Origin: Sphingomonas parva (ex Maeng et al. 2020)
GTDB lineage: Bacteria > Pseudomonadota > Alphaproteobacteria > Sphingomonadales > Sphingomonadaceae
Assembly (NCBI RefSeq): GCF_004564275.1
Contig: NZ_SPDV01000019.1
Location: forward strand, 44,077-108,076
DNA: 64,000 bases
Direction of reading: 5' to 3'
A program made the position numbers and the translations under genes. The notes under the pieces were generated by a model. That model searched no databases. It was not told the origin of the DNA and saw nothing but the letters and a program-made list of their open reading frames with translations. Positions 41,053 through 51,036 of the stretch are shown piece by piece (position 1 is the first letter of the stretch; every line of letters begins with the position of its first letter).

Positions 41053-42689
41053 AGATAGCCCAGCTCCCGTGGCTCAAGGGCCGAAGCTTCGCATCGGTCG
41101 CGCTCGCCGCCGGCATCGCCTTCGCGGCGGCCGCCGGCGTCAACGGCGCGCCGAGGACCAGCGTGCAGCCCTATCTCGAGATCCAGCAGGTCCTGACCGC
41201 AGACTTCAACGATGGCGACGTGCTGACCTACACGGGCGTCGGCGGCGGCGTCGACGCGCATCTCGAGGGGCGCCGGGTCACCGCCACGATCAGCTACAAT
41301 TATCAGCATCGCATCGCCTGGAACGGCCGCATCGAGGACGACGACAGCCATAGCGGCCTCGCCGCCGTGCACGTCGATGCCGTTCCCGGCCTGCTGGCGC
41401 TCGATGCCGGCGCGCTCGCGACCCGTTCCTCGGCCGATCCGCGCAATCCGGTCGCGAACTTCCGCACCGTCGACGATCCCGGCTCGGCCGAGATCTACAG
41501 CGCCTATGCCGGTCCGACGCTGAGCACCCACGCGGGGCCGGTCAGCGTCAACGCCGCCTATCGGCTGGGCATCGTCTATGTCGACGACCACGGCCTTGCC
41601 GGCGCGCCGGCCGGTCTTGCGCCGATCGACCGCTATTCGAGCAGCACCGTCCACAATCTCACCGCCAGCGTCGGCATGGACCCCGGCGAGCTGCCGTTCG
41701 GCTGGACCGTCGGCGGCGGCTACGTGCGCGAGGACATGAACCGGCTCGATTCGACGTTCGAGGGCAAATACGTCCGCGGCGACGTCGTGCTGCCGATCTC
41801 GCCGACGCTGGCGCTGACCGCCGGCGCCGGCTGGGAGGAGATGGCCGGATCGCAGCAGGACGTGGTGCGGACCGCCGGCGGCGTGCCGGTGATCGGGCCC
41901 GACGGGCGCCTGATCGCCGATCCGTCCCGGCCGCGCCTCCACACGATGGAGATCGACGGCGCGATCTACGATGCCGGCGTGATCTGGCGGCCGAGCCCGC
42001 GCACCGAGCTGCAGGCGCGGATCGGCCACCGCTACGGCGGGACCACCGTCACCGGCTCGCTCCAGCACCAGATCAACAAGAACTATGCGCTGAGCGCGTC
42101 GGTCTACGACAATGTGTCGAGCTTCGGCCGCCTGCTGGTCACCGACCTCGCCGGCGTGCCGCAGAGCTTCAACATCCGGCGCGACCAGCTGACCGGCGGG
42201 CCGATCGGCCCGGGCGGCTGCGTCTTCGGGACGAACCCCGGCACCGGCGCCTGCTTCGACGACGCTCTGCAGTCGATCGACAATTTCAACTTCCGCAGCC
42301 GCGGCGCCAACGTCCTGCTCTCCGGCGGGCGCGGCCCGTGGAGCTTCGGCCTCGGTGCCGGTTACGACAACCGCCGCTATTTCGCGCCTCCTGGAGCCGA
42401 CTTCATCCTGGAGGGCGTGACTGACCAGAGCTTCAGCCTCAGCGCCTCGGCCAACCGTCAGCTCGGCCGCACCTCGAGCCTCGGTCTCGCGGCCTTCGCC
42501 GGCTGGTACGACAGCGGCATCGACGGGACGGATGGAAGCTTCAACACCGGGGTCAGCGCCAATTACAGCCGGCGCCTGTTCCTCGACCGCCTGCGCGCGA
42601 ACGTCGCCGCCGGCCTTTACACCAGCCAGGCCGGGGAGTTCGACAGCACCGTCGGCTCGATCCTGTTCGGCCTCAGCTACGCCTTCTGA
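41049..42689 (+). CDS. XrtA/PEP-CTERM system outer-membrane protein
   Basis: A 546-residue beta-barrel protein. It has a signal peptide (SVALAAGIAFAAAAGVNGAP) and many amphipathic strands, ending in GSILFGLSYAF with a terminal Phe. The YLEIQQVLTADFNDGDVLTY N-terminal block is typical of the PEP-CTERM-associated outer-membrane family (TIGR03016 type). It likely helps pass the polymer or sorted proteins to the surface. Strictly coupled to the kinase by a 4-base overlap. Confidence 0.82.
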   Translation: MKIAQLPWLKGRSFASVALAAGIAFAAAAGVNGAPRTSVQPYLEIQQVLTADFNDGDVLTYTGVGGGVDAHLEGRRVTATISYNYQHRIAWNGRIEDDDSHSGLAAVHVDAVPGLLALDAGALATRSSADPRNPVANFRTVDDPGSAEIYSAYAGPTLSTHAGPVSVNAAYRLGIVYVDDHGLAGAPAGLAPIDRYSSSTVHNLTASVGMDPGELPFGWTVGGGYVREDMNRLDSTFEGKYVRGDVVLPISPTLALTAGAGWEEMAGSQQDVVRTAGGVPVIGPDGRLIADPSRPRLHTMEIDGAIYDAGVIWRPSPRTELQARIGHRYGGTTVTGSLQHQINKNYALSASVYDNVSSFGRLLVTDLAGVPQSFNIRRDQLTGGPIGPGGCVFGTNPGTGACFDDALQSIDNFNFRSRGANVLLSGGRGPWSFGLGAGYDNRRYFAPPGADFILEGVTDQSFSLSASANRQLGRTSSLGLAAFAGWYDSGIDGTDGSFNTGVSANYSRRLFLDRLRANVAAGLYTSQAGEFDSTVGSILFGLSYAF

Positions 42690-42705
42690 GAAGGACGGAG
42701 AGACG

Positions 42706-43734
42706 ATGTACACCGAGCATTACGGCCTTTCCGCCCGGCCCTTCCAGCTTACCCCCGACGCGCGCTTCTGGTTCGACAGCAAGACGCACAAGAAGGCGCT
42801 CGCCTATCTCGGCTACGGCCTCGCTCAGGGTGAGGGCTTCATCACGATCACCGGCGAGATCGGCGCCGGCAAGTCCACCCTGGTCGCGCACCTTCTCGCC
42901 ACGATCGATCGCGAGCGGCTCAACGCCGTCAGCCTCGTCTCCACCCAGGTGGAAGGGGACGACATGCTGCGCCTCACCGCGCTGGGCCTCGGTATCTCGA
43001 CCAGCGGGGTCGCCAAGGCGGCGCTGCTCGACCGCATCGAGCAGAAGATGAGCCAGGAAGCGGCCGCCGGGAAACGCACCCTGTTGATCGTCGACGAGGC
43101 GCAGAACCTGCCCACCTCGGCGCTCGAAGAGCTGAGGATGCTTTCCAACTATACGAGCCAAGGCCGTGCCTTGCTTCAGATTTTCCTTCTGGGGCAGCCG
43201 GAGTTCCGGGATAGGCTGGCGAGCGATCCGGGGCTCGAGCAGCTTCGCCAGCGAGTCATCGCCGCGCATCATCTCGACGCGATGGAGCCGAACGAGATCG
43301 AGCCGTACATCGTTCACCGGCTCGCCATCGCCGGCTGGAACGGCCGGCCCTCCTTTGATCCGGGCGCCTATGCGGCGATCCACCGCCACAGCGGCGGCAT
43401 CCCGCGCAAGGTCAACCAGCTCGCCAACCGCGTACTGCTCCACGGCGCGATCGAGCGGCTCGACCGGATCGGCGCCGATGCCGTCGAGACCGTCGGCGCC
43501 GACATGGAGGCCGATCGTCCGCAGCGCAGCGAGGAACATGTCCATGCGCTGCGTCCCGCGATACAGGCCGCCAACTCGGGCGAGGCGCCGCGGGACGCGG
43601 TGCTCGCCCAGCGCGTCACTGCGCTGGAGTCGCGGCTGGAGGAGCAGGAGGTGGTGCTCCGGCGCGTGCTGACCCTGCTCGTCGAATGGGTCGAGAACAG
43701 CGACGCCCCGGGCTATCGCAGCAACGCCGCCTGA
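42706..43734 (+). CDS. XrtA-associated AAA ATPase (ExeA-like)
   Basis: A 342-residue cytoplasmic ATPase. Starts MYTEHYGLSARPFQLTPDAR, with Walker A ITGEIGAGKSTLVAHLLA (Lys56) and Walker B TLLIVDEAQNLPTSALEELR. It belongs to the general-secretion ExeA/GspA group found in XrtA loci; a C-terminal coiled-coil stretch (LAQRVTALESRLEEQEVVLR) follows. ATG 42706 is preceded by AAGGACGGAG. Role in the locus is presumed energisation or assembly of the export machine. Confidence 0.85.
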   Translation: MYTEHYGLSARPFQLTPDARFWFDSKTHKKALAYLGYGLAQGEGFITITGEIGAGKSTLVAHLLATIDRERLNAVSLVSTQVEGDDMLRLTALGLGISTSGVAKAALLDRIEQKMSQEAAAGKRTLLIVDEAQNLPTSALEELRMLSNYTSQGRALLQIFLLGQPEFRDRLASDPGLEQLRQRVIAAHHLDAMEPNEIEPYIVHRLAIAGWNGRPSFDPGAYAAIHRHSGGIPRKVNQLANRVLLHGAIERLDRIGADAVETVGADMEADRPQRSEEHVHALRPAIQAANSGEAPRDAVLAQRVTALESRLEEQEVVLRRVLTLLVEWVENSDAPGYRSNAA

Positions 43735-43751
43735 CGCGGCGGAGAGACTTT

Positions 43752-44597
43752 ATGCTGAACGCCCTGTCCGTCGACGTCGAGGACTGGTTCCAGGTCGGCG
43801 CGTTCGAGCGCGTGATCACCAAGAGCGACTGGGACGCGCTGCCGCGCCGGGTGGAGCGCAATTGCGACGCCGTGCTCGATCTCTTCGCCGAGGCCGGTGT
43901 GAAGGCGACCTTCTTCACCCTCGGCTGGGTCGCCGAGCGGCATCCCGCTCTGATCCGCCGGATCGTCGAGGCGGGGCACGAGATCGCCAGCCACGGCTGG
44001 GACCATGACCGCGTGTTCACCATGGCGCCCGAAGCCTTCCGCGCCGACCTGCGCCGCGCCCATGCGGCGATCGCCGATGCCGGCGGCGTCGCGCCGCGCG
44101 GCTACCGCGCGCCCAGCTTCTCGATCGACGCCCGCACGCCCTGGGCGCATCCGATCCTCGCCGAGGAAGGCTATGCTTATTCCTCCAGCGTCGCGCCGAT
44201 CGCGCACGATCATTACGGCTGGCCCGAGGCGCCGCGCTTCGCCCACCGCCCGCTGGCGGATGGAGAGCTGATCGAGCTGCCGGTCACGACGGTCGAGATC
44301 GGCGGGCGCCGGCTCGCCGCAGGGGGCGGGGGCTTCTTCCGGCTGCTGCCCTATCGCTTCTCGACCTGGGCGATCGGTCGGGTGAACCGGACGGAGGCGC
44401 GCCCCGCCGTCTTCTATTTCCATCCCTGGGAGATCGATCCCGAGCAGCCGAGAGTCGCCGCGGCGCCGCTCAAGTCCCGACTGCGGCATTATAGCCGTCT
44501 CTCAGCAATGCGCTCCAAGTTGCTGAAACTGTTGTCTGCACATGATTGGGGCCGCACCGATGACGTCGTCGCGGCCGAGGCTGCGCGGCTGACATGA
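43752..44597 (+). CDS. XrtA-system polysaccharide deacetylase
   Basis: A 281-residue NodB-type deacetylase. Metal ligands sit in NALSVDVEDWFQ (Asp) and EIASHGWDHDRVF (HxxxH); the substrate motif is GYRAPSFSIDARTPWAHP, and VFYFHPWEID closes the barrel. It removes N-acetyl groups from the nascent polymer or precursor. No signal peptide, so it acts in the cytoplasm. It overlaps the FemAB-like gene by 4 bases. Confidence 0.9.
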   Translation: MLNALSVDVEDWFQVGAFERVITKSDWDALPRRVERNCDAVLDLFAEAGVKATFFTLGWVAERHPALIRRIVEAGHEIASHGWDHDRVFTMAPEAFRADLRRAHAAIADAGGVAPRGYRAPSFSIDARTPWAHPILAEEGYAYSSSVAPIAHDHYGWPEAPRFAHRPLADGELIELPVTTVEIGGRRLAAGGGGFFRLLPYRFSTWAIGRVNRTEARPAVFYFHPWEIDPEQPRVAAAPLKSRLRHYSRLSAMRSKLLKLLSAHDWGRTDDVVAAEAARLT

Positions 44598-45619
44598 ACG
44601 CGCTCACCCCCATCGTTACCGTCCGCGCCGCCTCCACGGCGGACGGGCCCGCGATCCGCGGCTTCGTCGACGCGCATCCGGAGGCGGAGCTCTTCCATCG
44701 GCCCGAATGGACCGAAGCGGTGGCACAGGGCTGCGGCCAGCCGGCGCACCTCTTGCTCGCCGAGGACGGCCGCGGAGCTTTGGTCGGCCTGCTGCCGCTC
44801 ACCGAGATGCGCTCACCCCTGTTCGGCGCCGCGCTGGTCTCGACCGGCTTCGGCATCGGCGGCGGCGTGCTCGGCGAGGGCGTGGAGCCGCTCGCCGAGG
44901 CGGCCTGGCAGCTGGCGCAGGAGCGAGGCTGCGGCAGCGTCGAGCTGCGCGGCGGCCCCGTGCCCTCGGGCTGGAGCCGGCACGAAGGCGTCTACGCCAG
45001 CTTCGCACGTCCGCTCGCCGCCGAGGACGAGGCGATCCTCAAGGCGATCCCGCGCAAGCAGAGGGCGGAGGTGCGGCGGGCGCTGGGCTTCGGGCTCGAG
45101 GTGCGCGTCGACCGCGACGTTCGGGCCCATTACCGCGCCTATAGCGAGAGCGTCCGCAACCTCGGGACGCCCGTCTTCCCGCGCCGCCTGTTCGAGGCTT
45201 TCCTGGCTGCGTTCGGGGAGGATGCCGACATTCTCACCATCCGGCACGCCGGCCGGCCGGTGGCCTCGGTGCTCAGCCTCTATCATCGCGGCACCGTCTA
45301 TCCCTATTGGGGCGGCGGCACCGGCGAGGCGCGGGCGCTCCGCGCCAACGATCTTCTCTATTACGAGCTGATGCGCCACGCCGCCCGCCGCGGCTGCACG
45401 CGTTTCGACTTCGGTCGGTCGAAGCTCGGGACCGGCGCCTATGCGTTCAAGAAGAACTGGGGCTTCGAGCCGCGACCCCTGGTCTACGCGACCCGCGGCG
45501 ACGCCCGCGAAACCAACCCGATGAGCCCCAAATACCGGCTGCAGGTCGCCGCCTGGCGCAAGCTGCCCCTGTGGCTCGCCAACCGTCTCGGACCGCCGAT
45601 CGCGCGGGGGCTGGGATGA
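44594..45619 (+). CDS. FemAB-related protein of the XrtA system
   Basis: A 341-residue protein with two GNAT-like lobes. The family core contains EAILKAIPRKQRAEVRRALG, RDVRAHYRAYSESVRNLGTP and CTRFDFGRSKLGTGAYAFKK, near the C-terminus ETNPMSPKYRLQVAAWRKLP. FemAB relatives add amino acids or acyl groups to sugars or peptides. It may modify the polymer with the product of the carrier-protein branch; this is inference. Overlaps both neighbours by 4 bases. Confidence 0.87.
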   Translation: MNALTPIVTVRAASTADGPAIRGFVDAHPEAELFHRPEWTEAVAQGCGQPAHLLLAEDGRGALVGLLPLTEMRSPLFGAALVSTGFGIGGGVLGEGVEPLAEAAWQLAQERGCGSVELRGGPVPSGWSRHEGVYASFARPLAAEDEAILKAIPRKQRAEVRRALGFGLEVRVDRDVRAHYRAYSESVRNLGTPVFPRRLFEAFLAAFGEDADILTIRHAGRPVASVLSLYHRGTVYPYWGGGTGEARALRANDLLYYELMRHAARRGCTRFDFGRSKLGTGAYAFKKNWGFEPRPLVYATRGDARETNPMSPKYRLQVAAWRKLPLWLANRLGPPIARGLG

Positions 45620-46821
45620 GCGACATCCTCGTCCTCGCCCACCGCATCCCGTTCCCGCCCGATCGCGGCGACAAGATCCGCTCGTGGCACATCCTCAAGG
45701 AACTGGCGCGGCACGGCACGGTCCACTTGGCCGCCTTTGCGGATGACGAGGCGGATGCGGCGCATCTGCCGGCCCTGCGGGCGGCGCTCGACGGCCGCCT
45801 CGGCGAAGCGCATGTCGAGGTGCGCAGGACGGGCAGGGCGGCGGCCGCCGCGCGCGCGCTCGTCCAGGGAAAGCCGCTCTCGCTCACCCTGTTCGACAGC
45901 AAGGCGATGCACGGCTTCGTGGCGCGGATACTCTCGGACCATCCGGTCTCGACCGTCTTCGCATTCTCCGGGCAGATGGCGCAGTTCGTTCCGAAGCGGG
46001 CGCGGCTGGTGATGGACTTCGTCGATGTCGATTCGGCCAAGTTCGAGGCTTATGCGGCGCGCGGCGGCGTCCTCGCCCCCCTCTATCGCCGGGAGGCCCG
46101 GCGCCTCGCCGCCTTCGAGCGCGCGACCGCGGCTCGCGCCTCGGCCAGCCTGTTCGTCAGCGACGCGGAGGCCGCGCTGTTCCGCAGCCGCGTCGACCTT
46201 CGTCACGGCGACGTTCGTGCGCTGCACAACGGCGTCGATCTCGATTTCTACGATCCCGCGGCGGCGGTGCCGGCGGCGCCGCGCCCGGACGGGCCGCTGA
46301 TCGTCTTCACCGGCCAGATGGACTATGCGCCCAATGTCGATGCTGTCGGCTGGTTCGCCGAAGAGGTGCTGCCGGCCGTGCCCGGCGCCACCTTCGCCAT
46401 CGTCGGCCGCAATCCGACGCCCGCCGTTCAGCGCCTCGCCGAGCCGGGCCGGATCGAGGTGACCGGCGCGGTGCCCGACACGCGGAGCTGGCTCGTCTCG
46501 GCCGATCTGGTCGTGGCGCCGCTGCGTATCGCCCGGGGCGTCCAGAACAAGGTGCTGGAGGCGATGGCGATGGGCCGACCGGTGGTCGCCTCGCCGGCGG
46601 CGTTCGAAGGCATCGACGCGGCGCCAGGGCGTGACCTGATCGTCGCCGAGAGCGCGGCCGAGCAGGCGCGCGAGATCCGGCTGCTGCTCGCCGATCCGGT
46701 CCGCGCCGCGACGATCGCGGCCGCCGCGCGCCGCCGGATGGAGGACGCCTATCGCTGGGACGTTCGCCTCGCGCCGCTCGCCGGGCTGATCGGAATTCCC
46801 CAGCGTCAGGCCGCGGCATGA
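45616..46821 (+). CDS. XrtA-system glycosyltransferase (GT4-like)
   Basis: A 401-residue glycosyltransferase. N-terminal DILVLAHRIPFPPDRGDKIR is the PEP-CTERM/EpsH-associated signature (TIGR03087 type). The donor-binding C-terminal half has IVFTGQMDYAPNVDAVGWFA, VTGAVPDTRSWLVSADLVVA and KVLEAMAMGRPVVASPAAFE with the EX7E-like acidic pair. It adds a sugar to the repeat unit. It overlaps the neighbouring genes by 4 bases on each side. Confidence 0.9.
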   Translation: MSDILVLAHRIPFPPDRGDKIRSWHILKELARHGTVHLAAFADDEADAAHLPALRAALDGRLGEAHVEVRRTGRAAAAARALVQGKPLSLTLFDSKAMHGFVARILSDHPVSTVFAFSGQMAQFVPKRARLVMDFVDVDSAKFEAYAARGGVLAPLYRREARRLAAFERATAARASASLFVSDAEAALFRSRVDLRHGDVRALHNGVDLDFYDPAAAVPAAPRPDGPLIVFTGQMDYAPNVDAVGWFAEEVLPAVPGATFAIVGRNPTPAVQRLAEPGRIEVTGAVPDTRSWLVSADLVVAPLRIARGVQNKVLEAMAMGRPVVASPAAFEGIDAAPGRDLIVAESAAEQAREIRLLLADPVRAATIAAAARRRMEDAYRWDVRLAPLAGLIGIPQRQAAA

Positions 46822-48362
46822 CGGCGCTGCTCCCGATCACGCCGGCCCGCGATGCGGCGCCGGCCGCCGCGGCCGATGGATGGCGCAGCCACCTGCTCGG
46901 TCTCGGCGCCGTCGCCGCGGCGATTCTCGTCCTGTTCCACCGCGACGCGATCGGCATGGCGACGATCTGGTGGCGTAGCGCGACGTTCAACCATTGCTTC
47001 CTCATTCCGCCGATCGTCGCCTGGCTGATCTGGCAGCGGCTGCCGGAGCTCCGGCAGCTTGCTCCGGCGCCCTGGATACCGGGCCTGCTCGCCGTCGGCG
47101 CTGGCGCCCTCCTGTGGCTGCTCGGCGAGGCGGGCGGCGTGGCGCTGGCGCGCCATGCGGCGCTCGTCCTGATGCTGCAGGGCACGGTGGTCGCGACCCT
47201 TGGCCGGTCGGTGGCGCGCGGCATCGCCTTTCCGCTCTTCTACCTCGTCTTCCTCGTCCCCGCGGGCGAGGAGATCGTGCCGATGATGCAGACGGTCACC
47301 GCGGAGATCGCGATGGCCCTGCTCGGGATCGCAGGCATTCCCGCCCATATCGAAGGCATCTTCATCACCACGCCGGCCGGCCTGTTCGAGGTCGCCGAGG
47401 CCTGCTCGGGCGTCCGCTTCCTCGTCGCGATGCTCGCTTACGGCGCGCTGGTGGCGAACGTCTGCTTCCGCTCCCGGACGCGCCGGATCCTGTTCATGGC
47501 CGCAGCGACGGCGATCCCGATCCTGGCCAACGGGATCCGCGCCTGGGGGACGATCTACGTCGCGGAATGGGTCGGGATCGAGTCGGCGGTCGGCTTCGAT
47601 CATATCCTCTACGGCTGGATCTTCTTCGCCGTGGTCATGGTCCTGATCATGGCCGCCGGCTGGCCGTTCTTCGACCGGCGCGTGAACGATCCCTGGTTCG
47701 ATCCGGCCGACCTGGCCGGTCCGCCAGGCTCGCACCGCCATCTCGTCCAGGTCGCGGCCGCGGCGGTGGCGCTCGCCGCCGCTGCGCCCTTGTGGTCCGC
47801 CGCAATCGCCTCGGCGGCGCAGCCCGCCCCCGCCGACATCGCGCTTCCCGAAGTGCCCGGCTGGACCCGGGTTCCGGCGGACCGGGGACGGCCCTGGGAG
47901 CCGCATTTCGCCGGCGCCGACGTCCTCCGCATGGGCCGCTACCGCAACGCCGCCGGCCGGGAAGTCGATCTCGCCATCGCGCTCTTCGCACGACAGGAGG
48001 AGGGGCGCGAGCTGATCGGCTTCGGCCAGGGTGCGATCGCCCCCGACGGCGCCTGGGCCTGGACCGCCGATGCGCCGGCGCCGCCGAGCGGCCGGGCGGA
48101 GCGCATCGCCTCGCACGACGACGTCCGCGAGGTGGTCAGCTTCTATCGCGTCGGGCGGATCCTCACCGGCAGCGCCGCTGCCGTGAAGCTGGAGACGGCG
48201 CGGGTGCGGCTGCTCGGCGGGCCGCAACGTGCCGTGGCGGTGCTCGTCTCCGCCCCGGCGCGACCGGACGGCACCCGTCCGGCGATCGATGCCTTCCTTT
48301 CGTCGCTCGGCCCGATCGCCCCGCTTGCCGACCGGGCCGCGGGCCTGCCAGAGGCCCGCTGA
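46818..48362 (+). CDS. xrtA: Exosortase A fused to an EpsI domain
   Basis: A 514-residue membrane protein. The first 280 residues are exosortase A with eight or so helices and the catalytic triad seen as Cys196 (FEVAEACSGVRFLVAMLAYG), Arg241 (ILANGIRAWGTIYVAEWVG) and His262 (AVGFDHILYGWIFF). It cleaves and sorts PEP-CTERM proteins. From about residue 310 the protein continues as an EpsI-type periplasmic domain (LPEVPGWTRVPADRGRPWEP and VVSFYRVGRIL), which in other species is a separate protein. It ends one base inside the amidotransferase start. Confidence 0.9.
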   Translation: MTALLPITPARDAAPAAAADGWRSHLLGLGAVAAAILVLFHRDAIGMATIWWRSATFNHCFLIPPIVAWLIWQRLPELRQLAPAPWIPGLLAVGAGALLWLLGEAGGVALARHAALVLMLQGTVVATLGRSVARGIAFPLFYLVFLVPAGEEIVPMMQTVTAEIAMALLGIAGIPAHIEGIFITTPAGLFEVAEACSGVRFLVAMLAYGALVANVCFRSRTRRILFMAAATAIPILANGIRAWGTIYVAEWVGIESAVGFDHILYGWIFFAVVMVLIMAAGWPFFDRRVNDPWFDPADLAGPPGSHRHLVQVAAAAVALAAAAPLWSAAIASAAQPAPADIALPEVPGWTRVPADRGRPWEPHFAGADVLRMGRYRNAAGREVDLAIALFARQEEGRELIGFGQGAIAPDGAWAWTADAPAPPSGRAERIASHDDVREVVSFYRVGRILTGSAAAVKLETARVRLLGGPQRAVAVLVSAPARPDGTRPAIDAFLSSLGPIAPLADRAAGLPEAR

Positions 48363-50305
48363 TGTGCGGCATAGCAGGCATTTTCCATCCGGCGGTTCCC
48401 AAGCCGGTCGATCCGGCGCGAGTCCGTGCGATGGCCGACACGCTGGCGCATCGCGGACCCGATGGGAGCGGGGTGTGGACCGCGCCCGGCGTAGGCCTCG
48501 GTCATCGGCGGCTGTCGATCATCGATCTCGAGGGCGGCGTGCAGCCGATGGTCTCGGGCGACGGTCGGCTGGCGTTGAGCTACAATGGCGAGGTGTACAA
48601 TTTCCGCGAGGTGCGCGCAGAGCTGGAGGCGAAGGGCCATGCGTTCCGCACCGACAGCGATACCGAGGTGGTGCTCGCCGCATGGTCCCAATGGGGGCCC
48701 GACTGCCTGTCGCGGCTCAACGGCATGTTCGCCTTCGCCCTTTACGATGGCGGGCGGGACTGCCTGTTCCTGGCCCGCGACCGGCTTGGCGTGAAGCCGC
48801 TCCATATCGCCACATTGCCCGACGGTGCACTTGTATTCGCATCTGAACTCAAAGGCTTGCTAGCGCACCCTCTGCTCCGGCGTGAAGTATCGCCGCAGGC
48901 GGTGGAGGATTATTTCACGCTCGGTTACGTGCCCGACGACGCCTGTTTCGTCGAAGGCGTTCGCAAGCTGCCTGCCGGACATTTCCTGCTCGTGCAGCGC
49001 GGCCGCCCGGTGCCCGCCCCGACCCGCTGGTGGGACGTGGATTTTTCCGGCGAGGCGCGCGGCTCGGCCGCCGCGCTCGAGGAAGAGCTCGTCGAGCGGC
49101 TGCGCGCGGCGGTGCGCTCGCGCATGGTCGCCGACGTGCCGCTCGGCGCCTTTCTCTCCGGCGGCGTCGACAGTTCCGCCGTCGTCGCCTTCATGGCCGA
49201 AGCGAGCCGGGCTGCCGTGGAGACCTGCTCGATCGGGTTCACCGAGGCCGATCACGACGAGACGGCCTATGCCGCGCAGGTCGCCGAACGCTTCGCCACC
49301 AGCCACCGCAGCCGGACCGTCGCCGCCGACGATTTCGGCCTGATCGAGACGCTCAGCGCCGCATTCGACGAGCCGTTCGCCGATGCCTCCGCGCTCGCCA
49401 CCTACCGCGTGTCCGAGCTCGCGCGCGAGCGGGTCACCGTCGCTTTGTCCGGAGATGGCGCCGACGAGGCCTTCGCGGGCTATCGCCGCTACCGCCTGTT
49501 CTCGGCCGAGGAGCGGGTGCGGGGCCTGCTTCCGCAGGGTGCCCGCAGCCTGATCGGGCGGCTCGGAGATGCCTATCCCAAGCTCGACTGGGCGCCGCAG
49601 ATGTTCCGCGCCAAGACGACCCTGCAGGCACTCGGCCAGAGCAGCGAGGAAGCCTATGCGATGGCTGTCGGCGTGACGCCTCCGCTCGCAAGATCAAGGA
49701 TTTACACGCCTGAGCTGAGACGCGCCTTACAGGGTCATCGTGGCGAGCAGCGCTATGTCGAGGCCATGCGGGGCGCGCCGGCGCGCGATGCGCTCGGTCG
49801 CGCCCAATATGCCGACCTCAAGATCTGGCTGCCGGGAGACATTCTCACCAAGGTCGATCGCACCTCGATGGCGGTGAGCCTGGAGGCGCGCGAGCCGCTG
49901 CTCGACCATCGCCTGGTCGAGTTCGCGGCCCGGCTGCCGTCGCGGCTGCGGCTGCGCGGCGGCACCGGCAAATATCTGATGAAGCGGGCGCTGGGTCGCT
50001 ATCTGCCGGACGAGATCCTCCACCGTCGCAAGATGGGCTTCGTCACGCCGATCGCCGCCTGGTTCCGGGGACCGCTGGCCGAGACGGCCGAGGGGATCGC
50101 GCGCAGCCCCGCGCTGACCGAACTCGGCTGGTTCGACGAGGCGGCGATCGCACGCGTCGCTGCCGACCATCGCGCCGGCCGGGCCGATCACGGGCGGCTG
50201 CTCTGGCAATTGCTGATGCTGGACCGGGCGCTGAGCCGCGTCTTCGGTCTCGGCGCGCCTGCGCGGCCCGCCGCGCGGGGTCGGCGCCTGCACGCCGGTC
50301 AGTAG
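48362..50305 (+). CDS. XrtA-system amidotransferase (asparagine synthase-like)
   Basis: A 647-residue class II amidotransferase. The N-terminal glutaminase starts MCGIAGIF with the catalytic Cys2, and has [12 protein letters not shown] and [14 protein letters not shown]. The synthetase half has the PP-loop [20 protein letters not shown] near 260 and [18 protein letters not shown]. It probably amidates a sugar or acyl intermediate of the locus rather than aspartate. Its last 7 bases overlap the convergent truA gene. Confidence 0.88.
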   Translation: MCGIAGIFHPAVPKPVDPARVRAMADTLAHRGPDGSGVWTAPGVGLGHRRLSIIDLEGGVQPMVSGDGRLALSYNGEVYNFREVRAELEAKGHAFRTDSDTEVVLAAWSQWGPDCLSRLNGMFAFALYDGGRDCLFLARDRLGVKPLHIATLPDGALVFASELKGLLAHPLLRREVSPQAVEDYFTLGYVPDDACFVEGVRKLPAGHFLLVQRGRPVPAPTRWWDVDFSGEARGSAAALEEELVERLRAAVRSRMVADVPLGAFLSGGVDSSAVVAFMAEASRAAVETCSIGFTEADHDETAYAAQVAERFATSHRSRTVAADDFGLIETLSAAFDEPFADASALATYRVSELARERVTVALSGDGADEAFAGYRRYRLFSAEERVRGLLPQGARSLIGRLGDAYPKLDWAPQMFRAKTTLQALGQSSEEAYAMAVGVTPPLARSRIYTPELRRALQGHRGEQRYVEAMRGAPARDALGRAQYADLKIWLPGDILTKVDRTSMAVSLEAREPLLDHRLVEFAARLPSRLRLRGGTGKYLMKRALGRYLPDEILHRRKMGFVTPIAAWFRGPLAETAEGIARSPALTELGWFDEAAIARVAADHRAGRADHGRLLWQLLMLDRALSRVFGLGAPARPAARGRRLHAGQ

Positions 50306-51036
50306 AGCGCCTCGACGAAGAACAGGCCGTCGGGCGGCGCGTTGAAGCCGAGCGCGGCGCGATCGCGCGCCGCGAGCGCGTCCCGCAGATCGTCGGCGCT
50401 CCATTTGCCGCGGCCGACCAGTTGCAGGCAGCCGACCATCGAGCGCACCTGGTGGTGGAGGAACGAGCGGGCGGCGGCGTGCACCTCGATCCGCTCGCCG
50501 TCGCGAATCACGTCCAGCCGGTCCAATGTCTTCACCGGACTTTCCGACTGGCATTGGGCCGAGCGGAAAGTGGTGAAATCGTGCCGGCCGACGAGCGCTT
50601 TGGCGGCGGCGTCCATCGCCTCTGCATCGAGCGGCACCGCCACCTGCCATGCGCGCCCCGCCTCGATGGTGAGAGGGGCGCGGCGATTGACGATCCGATA
50701 GACGTAGCGCCTGCCGATGCAGCTGAACCGGGCGTGCCAGTCTTCGGCGACCTCCTCGGCCGAGAGGATCGCGATCGGCAGCGGGCGGAGCCGGGCGTTG
50801 AGCCCGTCTGAAAGGCGGAAGGCGCTGATCCCGCGCGCGATCTCGACATGGGCGCTCATCGCCAAAGCGTGAACCCCGGCGTCGGTCCGCCCGGCGGCGT
50901 GCAGCACCGCCTGCTCGCCGGTGATCGCCTCCACGGCCTCCTCGATCGCCTGCTGGACGGAGGGGCCATGGGCCTGGCGCTGCCAGCCCATGAACGGCCG
51001 CCCGTCAAACTCGACGATCAGGCGGAAGCGCGTCAT
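50299..51036 (-). CDS. truA: tRNA pseudouridine synthase A
   Basis: A 245-residue enzyme that makes pseudouridine at positions 38-40 of tRNA. The catalytic Asp52 lies in [28 protein letters not shown] and [18 protein letters not shown] are the other signatures. It overlaps fmt by 4 bases. Length normal. Confidence 0.95.
   Translation of the reverse strand: MTRFRLIVEFDGRPFMGWQRQAHGPSVQQAIEEAVEAITGEQAVLHAAGRTDAGVHALAMSAHVEIARGISAFRLSDGLNARLRPLPIAILSAEEVAEDWHARFSCIGRRYVYRIVNRRAPLTIEAGRAWQVAVPLDAEAMDAAAKALVGRHDFTTFRSAQCQSESPVKTLDRLDVIRDGERIEVHAAARSFLHHQVRSMVGCLQLVGRGKWSADDLRDALAARDRAALGFNAPPDGLFFVEALY

Noticed and set aside
46994..48361. Long upstream extension in frame with the amidotransferase
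   Set aside because: It is the out-of-frame reading of the exosortase gene; the real protein must start at Cys-exposing MCGIAGIF at 48362.
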